Assembly: GCA_001931875.2 (NCBI GenBank)
Contig: MSJH02000812.1
Location: 682,001-746,000, forward strand
DNA: 64,000 nt
Source of the DNA: Byssochlamys sp. IMV 00236
Taxonomy: Eukaryota; Ascomycota; Eurotiomycetes; Eurotiales; Thermoascaceae
Direction of reading: 5' to 3'
Below the pieces are notes generated by a model. The model was given only the letters and a program-made list of their open reading frames with translations. It did no database searches and was not told the DNA's origin. Positions 10,870-22,860 of this stretch are shown in pieces (the stretch's first letter is position 1; the number at the start of each line of letters is the position of its first letter). Made by a program: the position numbers and the translations under genes.

Positions 10870-12721
10870 ATGATTCCTCATCGCACCATCTCCCTCGTTG
10901 CTATCGTCGTTTTCTTTGCCTTTCTGCTACTGATCTTCTCTTCTACTCCGATCTCCGATCAATCGTCGTCACCAGTCTTCGGGCCTGCCAAATATGTTCC
11001 GCATCCGAAGCTGCCATCCTTGAGCAACATCCGCTTCCCGTTTCGTCCAGCAGCGCACCGTCCTCCGGAACAGAAGAACAGTACCAGCGGAGAGTCCAGC
11101 TGGTTTAGTGACTGGAGCTGGCTCAATCCCTTCTCGTCATCTATCACCCTGGACGAGAACCGCTCCGTCCTGCCACCGCTGCGGGAGCGGCCCCCGGTTT
11201 ACACCTATTATGACAACAATGGACAGAATGACAAGGACGAGCAGGCAGCAGATAGCAAGCTGCTTCTGGCCTGGCGGAGGGCGTGGTTTGCGCAGGGCTT
11301 CCGTCCGGTTGTCCTGAGTCGTGGAGAGGCGATGAACAACCAACTCTACGAGGCTGTGCAGAGACTCAAGTTGGATCCCCAGCTGGAAGCTCATTTCTTT
11401 AGTTGGCTGGCTTGGAGCCACATGGGCACAGGCATCCTTGCAGACTGGCGGTGTTTCCCCATGGCTAAGTATGACGACGAGCTGCTGTCGTATCTGCGCC
11501 GTGGTGCTGTCCCTACTCATATCACCCGCTTCGAAAACCTCGATAGCGGGCTTTTTGCAGGAGAGAAGACGCGCATTGACGAGGCCCTCAAGGAGGCGAT
11601 CAAGAACGCGAACGATCACGCTAAATCCATCACCGAAATTATCCCGCCCGATTTCTTCAAAGTAGAGCAGCCCAGTGCGCTGGCTTTCTACGATTCCGCA
11701 ACTATCACGTCCCACTACCCGACCCTCGCTGAGAAGCACGTGGACTCTTCCGCTGCAGGCCGCCTCGCGTTGACGGAATTAATTAACTCTCATTTGCACA
11801 ATACTTTCCAGAACACCTTCGTCTCCGGTATTGCTGTTCTCAAACCGTTCCCGGAACATACCACCGCCCTGGTCGAGCCGGTGCTGCTCCTCGCAAAGGC
11901 CCTCATCCAATGTCCTCCGTCGACACTGCCTACCTCGTGTCCCCCCAATCGTCCCAAATGCGTTCCCTGCGCCTCAGCCAAGGCGATGCCGATCACCCAG
12001 CCGTCCGTATTCAAAAACACTTCTGAGATCTTCACGATTGGTGCCATCCCGCACCCGTATACCTTGATCAGTCTGCTGAAGGGATCTGATGATATCAGCA
12101 CCCGGTATATTCGACGAGAGACACAGCGTGATCAGTGGTTGAAGGAAGTCACCCTCGACTTGCTTGGCACAGAACGTGGAGGCCCTTCCCGAGTAGTGAC
12201 ATTCAAAGAGGCCGTCGCTGGAGACGCTGCGGTCCCTCGTTCGCTATGGATGACTGTCGAATCCCTTCCAGCTAAAGCGGGAGAGGGTCTTTCGCCCTCT
12301 CTTCTGGACGAGATGGAGTGGCAATTTGGATTTGCTATCCCGCGGAACACACAAGCGGGCGAGAAGAAGGAGAAGGAGAAGGAGACGAGGGAGACGAAGG
12401 AGACGAAGGATGGAAAGGGCGCCGTAGGTGCCAAGGATGGTGTCGACAGAGAATATATTCTGCTCGACAAGGCTCGAGAAGTACTCAGGAGCAAAGACAC
12501 AAACCGGATTGGTGTCCGAGACGTGGCTGAAGCCTGGAATCTTGCCGATACTGAGGCATGGCGCTTCGTGAGGGCTTATCGGTAAGTTGAAGATCCGTGT
12601 ATCTTTACATCTCTTGGTGGCCGACTAACTTTGCTGTAATGACAGGGCCCGAAGTGTGGTCGAGCGCAAGAAGTGGGAGGAAGAGGAAAAGAACTTTGTC
12701 GGCGCGCGCATGGAAGAGTAG
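10870..12721 (+). CDS. Type II membrane protein of unknown function
   Basis: Predicted product is 595 residues from exons 10870-12581 and 12646-12721 (64-base intron, GTAAGT to CAG). An N-terminal membrane anchor (about residues 9-24, SLVAIVVFFAFLLLIF) follows a short basic end. This predicts a type II protein of the Golgi, ER or cell surface. The lumenal part holds a conserved-looking block with LLLAWRRAWFAQGFRPVVLS and MGTGILADWRCFPMAKYDDE. A cysteine-proline patch (CPPSTLPTSCPPNRPKCVPC) lies near residues 346-365, and there is a charged lysine/glutamate tract near residue 500. The layout resembles fungal glycosyltransferase-like proteins, but I see no DXD catalytic signature that would settle this. 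The ATG at 10870 is the first in frame. Confidence 0.75.
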
Positions 12722-13642
12722 ATGAACCATCAATCTCTTCTCGTATATGAGGCGCCGCGCCAAGCTTTAGGACACGCATCTAATTTCCTTTTCTCTTGTC
12801 GGGTCATCTACTTTCTCTGTTTAGCATACCAAGTATTCGGCCTTTTGTATATTTCCACTTGCTTTCCTTGTTATGGAGATTCGGACCGGCGTCTATATCT
12901 GAGTCTTCTTTGGGAGGTCTACATGTACCTTCCTCAATGGCTGGGAGTAAAAGCGATATGTTTACGGATCAGACAGCTCTCTAGAGATTATTTACTGTCC
13001 TTCCAAGGACACCGGATCTGAATTCAGCTACCTGCACTGCAGCAGCAGTCGACGCTTTTGCCTTATTCTGGGTTGAACGAGGTGAGATGATGACGAAACC
13101 TTTTAATTATTCAAGATATTCTTCAATCCTCGGCTTCGAAACTGAATAATTAAAGTCGCATCTTCAGCAAGGCGAACACACGAAGGAGGCGTGAATCCTG
13201 TAGCTAATAATAATAATATACAGCAGCCGAGACTTGGCCTGTCGGCAGGTGGCGATCCCCGCACAGGAGGTCGGCGATAAGCTCCCGGCGTGGAGAGGCC
13301 GGCGGAGTCCCGATAAGTAAGTGAAGCCTAAGCAGGTCGGTTGATGATTATCGATTGCTTGCTTTGATGGTCATTCTCATCCAGATCGGTATTCTGGACA
13401 GCTTCTTTCTTCTCTCTTTTCTCTTTCTTTCATAAATCTCCTCTGTTCGGACCCCCCTTGTGGTTGGTAGTTTTGTATATTCAATCATCCCTACTCTCGA
13501 TTCCAGACGATCTCCACTCGACTCCGCCCAACGGCCAGACCGATAATTAGCTTGATGATCATCAATCACATCGCAACAGTCTACCTCTCTTGAAGTAAGA
13601 TATCCTGACATCAACGTCCTCGACAGCAATTAGCTCTTCGGT
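12722..13642. other. Upstream region of xanthine dehydrogenase
   Basis: A 921-base region follows the membrane-protein gene and presumably contains the promoter and leader of xanthine dehydrogenase. The last 400 bases carry four GATA-type motifs (annotated separately). No gene is seen. Confidence 0.6.
13275..13546. promoter_or_regulatory. Four HGATAR-type motifs upstream of xanthine dehydrogenase
   Basis: CGATAA occurs at 13275-13280, 13311-13316 and 13541-13546, and TTATCG (same motif, other strand) at 13347-13352. This matches the HGATAR consensus bound by fungal nitrogen GATA factors (AreA/NIT2). Purine-use genes in Aspergillus are known to be under AreA control, so the location fits. Binding is inferred. 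I did not find a clear TCGG-N6-CCGA element for the purine regulator UaY. Confidence 0.45.
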
Positions 13643-16600
13643 ATGGCTCCAGGTGTCGTTGACACGCCGCACCCTGCGGTAGCCCCCGATAAGGCTGTAT
13701 CGCTGGCACGCTTGACGGAGGACTACGACGACACTCTGCGCTTCTACCTCAACGGGACGAAGATCACGTTGGATTGTGTCGATCCGGAAATCACACTTCT
13801 CGAGTATCTAAGAGGGATAGGGTTAACGGGAACGAAACTCGGATGTGCTGAGGGCGGCTGTGGTGCTTGTACAGTGGTATGTTTTTCATCAACCACTAGG
13901 ACTAGATTACATATGTCTCCTTTCTTTCCCTCTTTTCCCCCGCGGGCTTATAGTACAGGAGACCTATGTACTGGGAGATCTCTGACAGGTAACAGGTTGT
14001 GTCACATATAAATCCGACGACAAAAAAGCTCTACCATGCATCCGTCAACGCTTGCCTGGCACCCTTGGTCAGTGTGGATGGGAAACATGTCATCACCGTC
14101 GAAGGCATTGGAGATGTTAAGAATCCACATGCGATCCAGCAGAGGATGGCTGTCGGGAATGGAAGCCAATGTGGTTTCTGTACGCCGGGCATTGTGATGG
14201 TAAAACGACCAGATTATCATTGTCTCGCAAATACAGCTGAACTGATTGTGGTATTTGACAGAGTCTCTATGCACTTATTCGTAACAACCCTGAACCTTCT
14301 GAACATGTCGTGGAAGAGGCATTCGATGGGAATCTTTGTCGGTGTACGGGCTATCGACCTATCTTAGATGCGGCGCAGAGCTTCTCTGTCACAAAGGGCT
14401 GCGGGAAAGCCCTTGCCAATGGCGGGAGCGGCTGTTGTATGGAACAGCAGAATGGGTCAGGTGGATGTTGTAAGAGCTCGACGGCGGACGAACCCATCAA
14501 TGGCGATGGGCCTACGTTTGCGCGACCAGACTTCATTCCTTACAACCCCGACACGGAATTGATATTTCCGCCCGCACTGAAGAAACACCAATTCAAGCCT
14601 CTGGCCTTTGGAAACAAGAGAAAGAAGTGGTACAGGCCAACAACATTACAACAACTTCTAGAGATCAAGAGTGTGTATCCATCCGCGAAACTCATTGGAG
14701 GAAGTACGGAGACGCAGATCGAGGTAAAGTTCAAGGCAATGCGATACGATGCATCTGTATATGTGGGGGATATTGCGGAGCTGCGTCAATACAGTCTTAA
14801 GGACGATCATCTGGAGTTGGGTGCCAATGTCTCGTTGACAGACTTGGAGAATATCTGTGACGAAGCTCTCAAACTCTATGGTCCTGTCAGAGGTCAGCCT
14901 TTTAAGGCGATCAAAAAGCAGCTTCGTTACTTTGCAGGGCGTCAGATTCGAAATGTCGCGTCGCCGGCAGGGAATTTGGCGACTGCGTCTCCAATATCGG
15001 ATCTCAACCCAGTCTTTGTGGCTACGAATACAACCCTTGTCGCTAAATCTTTGGGGAAAGAAACAGAAATTCCGATGACGCAGTTCTTCAAAGGATATAG
15101 AACCACTGCTCTTCCACCCGACGCTGTCATTGCCAGTCTCCGTATTCCGGTCGCCAGCGACAAAGGCGAGTTCATTCGAGCATACAAGCAGTCGAAGCGA
15201 AAAGATGACGATATCGCTATTGTAAATGCTGCCCTCCGCGTGTCATTGTCAGAATCGAACAACGTTAAGAGCTGCAGTCTGGTGTATGGTGGCATGGCAC
15301 CCATGACTGTCTCTGCGAAAACGGCTGAAGAGTATCTGGTGGGAAAGAAATTTACCGATCCATCTACCCTGGAAGGCGTCATGAATGCTTTGGAACAGGA
15401 TTTTGACCTGAGATTTGGAGTTCCTGGCGGCATGGCCACCTACCGAAAAACTCTCGCCATGTCATTTTTCTACCGCTTCTATCACGACGTACTTTCCAAA
15501 CTGGAGGCCAAGGCGCTGGGAGCTGACCAGGAAGCAATTGAAGAGATTGAAAGAGCTATATCTACTGGCAAGAAAGACCACGATGCTTCTGTGGCGTATC
15601 AACAGAGAATCTTGGGAAAGCCAACAGCCCATGTGTCTGCATTGAAGCAGTGTACTGGACAAGCTCAGTACACGGATGATATTCCAAACCAAAAGAACGA
15701 GCTCTATGGCTGCTTGGTGCTTTCTACGAAGGCTCATGCAAAGATTCTCAATGTGGATGCCTCGGCAGCATTGGACATACCAGGTGTCTTTGATTACATC
15801 GACCACACCTCCCTTCCAAGTCCAGAAGCAAACTGGTGGGGTGCGCCCAACCGTGACGAGGTGTTCTTTGCTGTAGATAAAGTCACAACCGCAGGCCAAC
15901 CAATTGGTATCATCTTGGCGAACTCCGCAAAGGTTGCAGAGGCAGCTGCAAGAGCCGTCAAGGTCGACTACGAAGAATTGCCGGCAATTTTGACTATTGA
16001 GGAGGCCATCGAAGCGGACTCTTATTTTGAGCATTACCGATATATTAAGAATGGCGATCCCGAATCTGCTTTCAAAAGTGCCGACCATGTCTTCTCCGGT
16101 GTCTCGAGAATGGGTGGTCAAGAACATTTCTACTTGGAGACACAGGCATGCGTCGCTATCCCCAAGGCCGAGGATGGTGAGATGGAGATCTGGAGCAGTA
16201 CGCAGAATCCCACTGAAACGTAAGTACACTATACGTATTATATCAGAAGTGACCATTACTGACTTCGGGCAGTCAAACATACGTTGCTCAAGTGGCTGGT
16301 GTAGCTGCAAACAAAGTTGTATCTCGGGTGAAGCGCCTGGGAGGCGGTTTCGGTGGAAAAGAGACCAGATCGATACAGTTGGCTGGCATTTGTGCCGCCG
16401 CTGCCGCTAAGGTCAAGCGACCGGTCCGTTGTATGCTCAACCGTGATGAGGATATCGTTACCTCCGGACAGCGACATCCTTTCCTGTGCCGATGGAAAGT
16501 TGGAGTCAGTAACGAAGGAAAGCTTCTTGCTCTAGACGCTGACATCTTCGCCAACGGCGGCCACACACAAGATTTGTCCGGCGCTGTAGTGGAGAGATCA

Positions 16601-17956
16601 CTGTCCCATGCAGATGGAGTGTACAACATCCCCAATGTCCATGTGCGCGGACGCGTATGCAAGACGAATACCATCTCCAACACGGCGTTCCGCGGTTTTG
16701 GTGGCCCTCAGGGTCTTTTCTTCGCCGAGTCTTTTGTGTCCGAAATCGCAGACCACTTGAATATTCCAGTTGAGGAGTTCCGCGCGCTTAATATGTACAA
16801 CCCTGGTGACAAGACACATTTTCGCCAGGAACTCAAAGACTGGCACGTTCCTCTGATGTACAAGCAAGTTATGGAGGAGAGTTCATACAAGGAACGTCGG
16901 AAAGCGGTGGAAGAGTACAACAGAACTCACAAATGGTCCAAGCGAGGCCTAGCTATCGTTCCGACAAAGTTCGGCATTTCTTTTACTGCTCTATTTCTGA
17001 ACCAGGCAGGTGCTCTGGTCCATATTTACCATGATGGAAGCGTGCTGGTGGCCCATGGTGGAACTGAGATGGGCCAGGGACTCCACACCAAGATGACTAT
17101 GATCGCCGCTGAGGCACTGCAGGTCCCCTTGGAGGATGTCTTTATCTCAGAGACAGCAACCAATACGGTTGCGAACACTTCATCCACAGCTGCCTCGGCA
17201 AGTTCTGATCTGAACGGTTATGCGATCTTTAATGCCTGCCAGCAAATTAATCATCGTCTTCGCCCGTACCGGGAGAAGATGCCTAATGCATCTATGAAAG
17301 AATTGGCTCATGCGGCTTACTTCGACAGAGTGAACCTTTCTGCCCAAGGATACTACCGTACGCCGGATATCGGCTACACCTGGGGTGAGAACAAGGGCCA
17401 GATGTTCTTCTACTTCACCCAAGGTGTCACAGCGGCTGAAGTGCAGATAGACACACTGACTGGCGACTGGACACCTCTACGCGCCGATATTAAGATGGAC
17501 GTAGGCCGCAGCATCAACCCAGCAATCGACTATGGCCAGATCGAAGGCGCTTTTATCCAAGGCCAAGGCCTTTTTACTACAGAAGAATCCCTCTGGCACC
17601 GTGCCTCCGGTCAGATCTTCACCAAGGGACCGGGGAACTACAAAATTCCCGGTTTCCGGGATATTCCGCAGGTCTTCAACGTCAGCCTGCTCAAAGATGT
17701 CGAGTGGGAGAATCTTCGAACGATCCAGCGTTCGCGCGGCGTTGGCGAACCCCCGCTCTTCATGGGTAGCGCCGTCTTCTTTGCTATCCGCGATGCGCTC
17801 AAAGCTGCCCGGCGGCAATGGGGCGTCACAGACGTCTTGAGTCTGCAAAGTCCAGCAACGCCCGAACGCATTCGAGTCAGCTGTGCTGATCCAATCGTCG
17901 AACGAGCCAGGGTTCTTCCGAAGGAGGGCGAGAAGAGTTTCTTCGTGGCTATCTAG
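13643..17956 (+). CDS. hxA: Xanthine dehydrogenase (purine hydroxylase I)
   Basis: This molybdo-flavoprotein oxidises hypoxanthine to xanthine and uric acid, the entry to purine use as nitrogen source. Exons are 13643-13876, 13996-14199, 14262-16219 and 16273-17956, giving 1359 residues, close to Aspergillus HxA. The first 2Fe-2S domain shows [13 protein letters not shown]. The second shows [13 protein letters not shown] and, across the intron, LCRCTGYRP. The FAD domain shows [16 protein letters not shown] and [10 protein letters not shown]. The molybdenum domain shows [32 protein letters not shown] with the substrate arginine, and [12 protein letters not shown] with the catalytic glutamate. 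All key motifs are intact. Upstream GATA-type motifs are consistent with nitrogen regulation. Confidence 0.95.
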
Positions 17957-18482
17957 ATGACACTCTAGGATATCCGACATACCGAGAAGCGTCCTCAAAG
18001 CTCCCTTAGATTACAATTATATACAATAACTAGACAAGTAGCAAATTTGAATTCATAATGTTCACTCGAGTCCAGGTAATAATTTTTCTTCTCGTACGTA
18101 CGATAATGATAGTTACTTGAGCTCAGTAGAGTAGCGAATCTCCAACGACCTTCAGGTTGACCCGAACATCCTATTCTAGTAACTATAACTATGGTGAGCT
18201 AATTGATGCAGCATCGAGAAATATTAATACAGTAACTGAGCTCCGTAGTGTTTATTATGATTCTAGGCAGAGGCTTAAGATCAGGAGAAAGAAAGAAAGA
18301 AAGAAAAAAAGCCGACAACAACAAATGCTCCTCCAACAGAATAAATCACAAATGAGATGCGATTATTACATGCAAATCCGTTGCAGTATTTTCTAGAATG
18401 AAACCTCCCAACATAAAGAATGCCAATCTGGTCAAGAAACAAGGGGGAAAAATGAACGACCATTTCGTTGTTTTATACAAAC
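17957..18482. other. Convergent intergenic region
   Basis: This lies between the stop codons of xanthine dehydrogenase and Prm1. It contains a short (AAAG)n tract near 18289-18310. No gene is seen. Confidence 0.6.
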
Positions 18483-20666
18483 TCAAAACTTCTCACCGTA
18501 CTCGACGTAACTACTCTCGCGAACAGCAGCGGCGGCATTATCGACCTTCAAGGCCGAGTCGTAGTTTCGTTGGCCTGCAAACCCGACTTTCTCATCTGGA
18601 TAGTGGTCTTCGTCGCTGTCGTGGGCTACTACTCCTCTGGACACTGTAGGCATAGCAGTGAGTGGCACGTCAGTGAAGCCGTTCGCGTCTGAGAGACCGT
18701 TGCCATTATTGGGGTTGATATTCCAGGCATGGTTGTGGGTGATTCCGGCGCCTTCACCGCGCGTTCTTTCGCGAGTCCACCAGAGGGTGAGGGCGCGGAT
18801 GATACCGATGAGGAGGATGAGGACCCATATAAGGAGGATGATGCTGGATATGATGGTTTCGGTCTTGATTTCGTCTGCGAGCTTGTCGACGACTCGTACT
18901 ACGGCTTCGCTGATCTTGTTGCTTGTCTGGTCCCCTGGATCTGCCAGGAAGCTATTTCCCGGGTCGGAGTTGTCGCTGGCAATGCTGGCTGCTGCTCCTA
19001 GGGAGAAAGTGTCGTTGGGCATGAGGGGGAAATCAACACGAGCGTGGTCTGACACCCAGTCGAGGCCCTTTTGAATACCTTCGATCTTCAGACCGATCAG
19101 GCAGTTGAAGACTTCTTTGATAGGTTCATAGAGGAGCGTACCGCCGAAGGTCTCATTGAGGACTTTGGTTGTCTCGTCGACGAACGCGTTGAGCGTGTCA
19201 TTCAGAGCCGTTGTGCTCGTGTTGACCCAGCCGAGCACATCTTTGTTGATGTCGTTGTTGGTTGTTTCGATGACTTTGTTGACTCCTATGGCCCATTGCT
19301 CTGAGGCGTTGTTCAGCGAGTCCACTACCTTGTCAGCAAAAGCGCTGACTTGGTCGGTCAACTCGGGAACGGTCTTCTCGACGCTTCTCAGTAGGATGTA
19401 CTGGCACAGACAGGAGAAGAGGCCAGCGATCGCGAGACTGAGCACGAAGAGAGCCGGGGTCGAGGTCGCATATGCGAACACCCAGCGAACGAGGATCTGT
19501 CTCCGACTGTTGCTGAATCGACTGGCGGCTTTGATACCTGCTGTTGAAGTATAAGGGCGGGAGACGATGTAGACAACGTCCATCGGGTCGTGGGCGTCCC
19601 TTCGAACGAGTTGCGAACGATCTTTCATCGAGCGCCAGCGACGGATCTCGCGCCAGGCCATGGGGATGCAAGCCAGGACGGCGGCGATGACTAGAACGGC
19701 AATGAAGATCTTTCGCGCCAAGTTGACAAGGTCCGCCACGCCGTTAAAGAAGCTATTGATTCCATCATTATCGTTGCAGAAGGAGAGTTGTTCCTTTGCC
19801 GGCACAGGGAATACGGAGCGGTCGAATTTATACTGGACTGTGGACTCATTGATAAGCTTCTTCAGCTCTTCGAACGGTAGCCGGATCACGTTGTCTGTGA
19901 AGTTCTGAACCTGCTTGAAGTTCGGGAGGGAACTGTTGATCTTGTTGATGTCATCGTCGATCGACGATGGAAGTTGGAGATGGTCGAGCTTGTCGAGAGA
20001 GCCATTCACGTCCAAGGTAGGAATCTGTTTGTCCGCACCCAAAGCACTGGTGACGGAGTTTATATCCTTGATGAAATCATTGAGACTGCTCTGGAAAGTG
20101 TCGATAGTTGAGTGGATATCACTGCCGATATCTGGGAGAGTCTTGTTGAGGAAGTCCGAGGCATCTTTGATCAAGCTGAGAGCGACTTCTGCGCTGCCTC
20201 GCACAGCTAGAGTGATGAGGCACAGGTAAGTCGATGTCATCGTGTTGATGAAGAATACAACAAGCTCCTCCACACCGGTCACGGTCAGCGTCAGCATAGA
20301 CATGAGGCCATTGACTGCTTTCTCAACGCCGCTGGCCGTCAACTCGTTCACTCCTTGTGACATGTAATGCGGCATCGATGCCATTGCGCTGCCCATCGAC
20401 TCGACGGTCGTGCATGCTGATAACGCCTCTCGCTTGGCGGAAGCCATGTCGTTATTCAAGCTTGATACAGCCAACAAGGTTCGCGCGAGGACCAGAAGGA
20501 GCAATATCGTCCACCTGTTGATCCATACTTGCGACAGACGCGATCGTAGTCCCAGATACGGTGTGATGCCGTCGGGGTGCAGCGGCTGCGCAGAACCTTG
20601 GGGATCGTGCGCAGCATATGGAGGGAGTAATGGAAATATCGATCTTCCAGATCGTAAGAATGGCAT
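18483..20666 (-). CDS. PRM1: Plasma membrane fusion protein Prm1
   Basis: A single-exon gene encodes 727 residues, the usual length for fungal Prm1, a multi-pass membrane protein that helps plasma membranes fuse during mating and cell fusion. Hydrophobic segments are visible near residue 50 ([16 protein letters not shown]), in [20 protein letters not shown], in [20 protein letters not shown], in [20 protein letters not shown], and near the C-terminal side ([20 protein letters not shown]). Long soluble loops lie between them with many Asn-X-Ser/Thr sites, fitting extracellular loops. The N-terminal [17 protein letters not shown] and the internal [19 protein letters not shown] match the family start. 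Regulation by pheromone signalling is known in yeast but no element is identified here. Confidence 0.9.
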   Translation of the reverse strand: MPFLRSGRSIFPLLPPYAAHDPQGSAQPLHPDGITPYLGLRSRLSQVWINRWTILLLLVLARTLLAVSSLNNDMASAKREALSACTTVESMGSAMASMPHYMSQGVNELTASGVEKAVNGLMSMLTLTVTGVEELVVFFINTMTSTYLCLITLAVRGSAEVALSLIKDASDFLNKTLPDIGSDIHSTIDTFQSSLNDFIKDINSVTSALGADKQIPTLDVNGSLDKLDHLQLPSSIDDDINKINSSLPNFKQVQNFTDNVIRLPFEELKKLINESTVQYKFDRSVFPVPAKEQLSFCNDNDGINSFFNGVADLVNLARKIFIAVLVIAAVLACIPMAWREIRRWRSMKDRSQLVRRDAHDPMDVVYIVSRPYTSTAGIKAASRFSNSRRQILVRWVFAYATSTPALFVLSLAIAGLFSCLCQYILLRSVEKTVPELTDQVSAFADKVVDSLNNASEQWAIGVNKVIETTNNDINKDVLGWVNTSTTALNDTLNAFVDETTKVLNETFGGTLLYEPIKEVFNCLIGLKIEGIQKGLDWVSDHARVDFPLMPNDTFSLGAAASIASDNSDPGNSFLADPGDQTSNKISEAVVRVVDKLADEIKTETIISSIILLIWVLILLIGIIRALTLWWTRERTRGEGAGITHNHAWNINPNNGNGLSDANGFTDVPLTAMPTVSRGVVAHDSDEDHYPDEKVGFAGQRNYDSALKVDNAAAAVRESSYVEYGEKF

Positions 20667-22860
20667 GGTGAAAGAGCCGAGAAAGATAATGACTGTATCT
20701 CTGACGACCAGCGCCGAAATACGTCGAATGCAAATTAAGAGCTTGCCGTGACGCTGAACAGGTGTTTTTCAACTGTATAATCTGGAGGAATCGAAAGGTT
20801 GTAATAACCTATATCAAGAAGAGGACTGCAAAAAAAAAGAGTATGCTGTAGAAGATAGGAAGAGTAGAGTCAACTGGCGCTACACTGTATGCCAGACAAT
20901 GAATGTAGAAGCGCTCTATCGAATCTATTGAACGTGAATAGCAGATTCAACAAAGGAAATTCGTGATTAACATAAAGGCCAACAACAATAAAGCGACAAG
21001 CTCAGTGAAATGAAAAAGCCATTGTAGGAAAATAATAGAAGAGCTAAGACCGTCAACTCGAATCAAAGACGATGAAAAATCGCCTATAAAGAAACACCTA
21101 CCTAGGTATTCATGGCCGCGACTGGGCGAGACGCCTAGTACTTCCGCATCGTGTACAACCAGTCACCGGAGCAGGCCGCAGACGATGCCAGACACCAGGA
21201 ACTCCCAGAGCCCGATATAGTCTGAGTCATGGATTCGCATATCGAATGCTGAACTCCTACAGGTCGATCGTAAAGAGCCTGCAAAGCGCTGCAGGCCAAA
21301 AATAGCGCCATGATCGGGGCGCTTGCACGATGCTTTCTAGCCATTCATTTGTTCTCCGCTCAGACGATCAGCGACACCAAGGTCGCGACCTCTCGATACT
21401 GCAGCTAGTTCGATTAGCTACTGCAATCCAATCTGAAACTAGGCTACTTGTTTCTTCAGCCATTATTTCTTGGGGTAGACTAGAATAGCGTTCCAAGCTT
21501 CTGGGATGCTAAGAGTGAATCATCGAAGGCCTCGCGGACAACACAAGTTCGGCCAATATTTTGTTCGCGCACGTAAAAATAGCTGATGACACGAAACAAC
21601 TTAGCCTGCGAGCCAATTCCTAATGATCCACAGGTCCTGGCCCATTGTTCGCCTTGGAAAATGTTCTGTCGGGCGCTTGAAACATTGCCAGCCCATCATG
21701 GACGGCGGGTAGGATGGCGCTGAGGCAAAGAAGTACAAGTCAGATATAATGCGTCGCGATCCAATCAATAACAGATGTCCATCATTATTTGACACGTTAA
21801 CGAGAATGCTGCAGCGTATAGATTTGGCGTCAGACCCGTTCAAGTCGTGCTCCTCGCAGACGAGTCTGCACTAAATACTGAAATAAATATCCATCGATTC
21901 CTAGTCATGGCCAAGAGAACATCCGCAGCATCACTCACGTCTCAGACAATTGGGTTTATTCTTATAGTGACGCATGCCCCTTAAGTAATGTATCGGGGCT
22001 GATATCCATTACACGTCTAACCTGTCTTCAAAACGCCGCGGTAATTCAGATTGTGGCCTTGTAACTCTCCGGATATACTGACAGAGCTTCACTGAACACG
22101 TTCCTTCGAACTTCTCAACGGGCAGTTTCGATATTTCTTAACACACGTTGAGATCAGTAATGACTCGGCTTCTCGCCTGGATGCAATATCGTCGAATGGA
22201 CAAACCCAGTCTCGGTCATCATTCTTTTCTTTGGCCATCTCGGCCCCTGAAATACCATTGATGGACCATCTTCTGCTTTTCTCTGTATCCACCGATAGCT
22301 TCATGCTCTCGAACTAGCATTATGGATAAGTATCGCCGTACTTCTACTCTCGCTCAACTGATTCTAGGTTTAGGATGTAGATAGGGATTGTCATCAAGAC
22401 CAGGCGAGTAGATATCCTAGACAAAGGTAGCACGCATTATTGTACCTAGGCAACCAGTGGTATTGTTTTCTTTGTAGCAATAACATTGATATGATACTGA
22501 AGAGCCCATATTTTCTGACCCAGGAGTCCGCCCCTATGTTATTCTGGGCTTTTTCACCAGCCGCGTCTGCTCAAAGAAACAACACCACACCACAACAAGA
22601 AAACTTTCACATCACTAGCCTCCACACCTGCGGCTTCACACTTCGCGGCTTATCCTATCCACACAATCTCATTCGCCCATAGCTATACTCCTGTGCGGCT
22701 TGACTCCTGTATGCTGAGAACTGTGCAGTATATGATAATAGGATCACAAGACGCGTTTAAAGGTAAGAATACAAACATGGAGAATGTACTCTGCGACATA
22801 CGAAGCAGGCTGTTCATATCCATACACACCATAAATGAATATCCGCTTATTTTTATACAG
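20667..22860. other. Long intergenic region, no gene seen
   Basis: About 2.2 kb without a supported gene lies between the divergent Prm1 and MYND-like genes. The right end holds a probable 5'UTR intron of the downstream gene (GT at 22763, AG just before 22861). Open frames here are short and unlike known families. I saw no transposon motif. Confidence 0.5.

Noticed and set aside
15462..16310. 282-codon minus-strand frame inside xanthine dehydrogenase
   Set aside because: It is antisense to conserved coding exons, has no family resemblance, and is explained by codon bias of the real gene.
22693..22860. N-terminal extension of the MYND-like protein
   Set aside because: A donor GGTAAGAA at 22763 and an acceptor ATACAG before 22861 suggest a 5'UTR intron. 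Splicing it puts ATG 22711 out of frame with the body, so 22861 is preferred.
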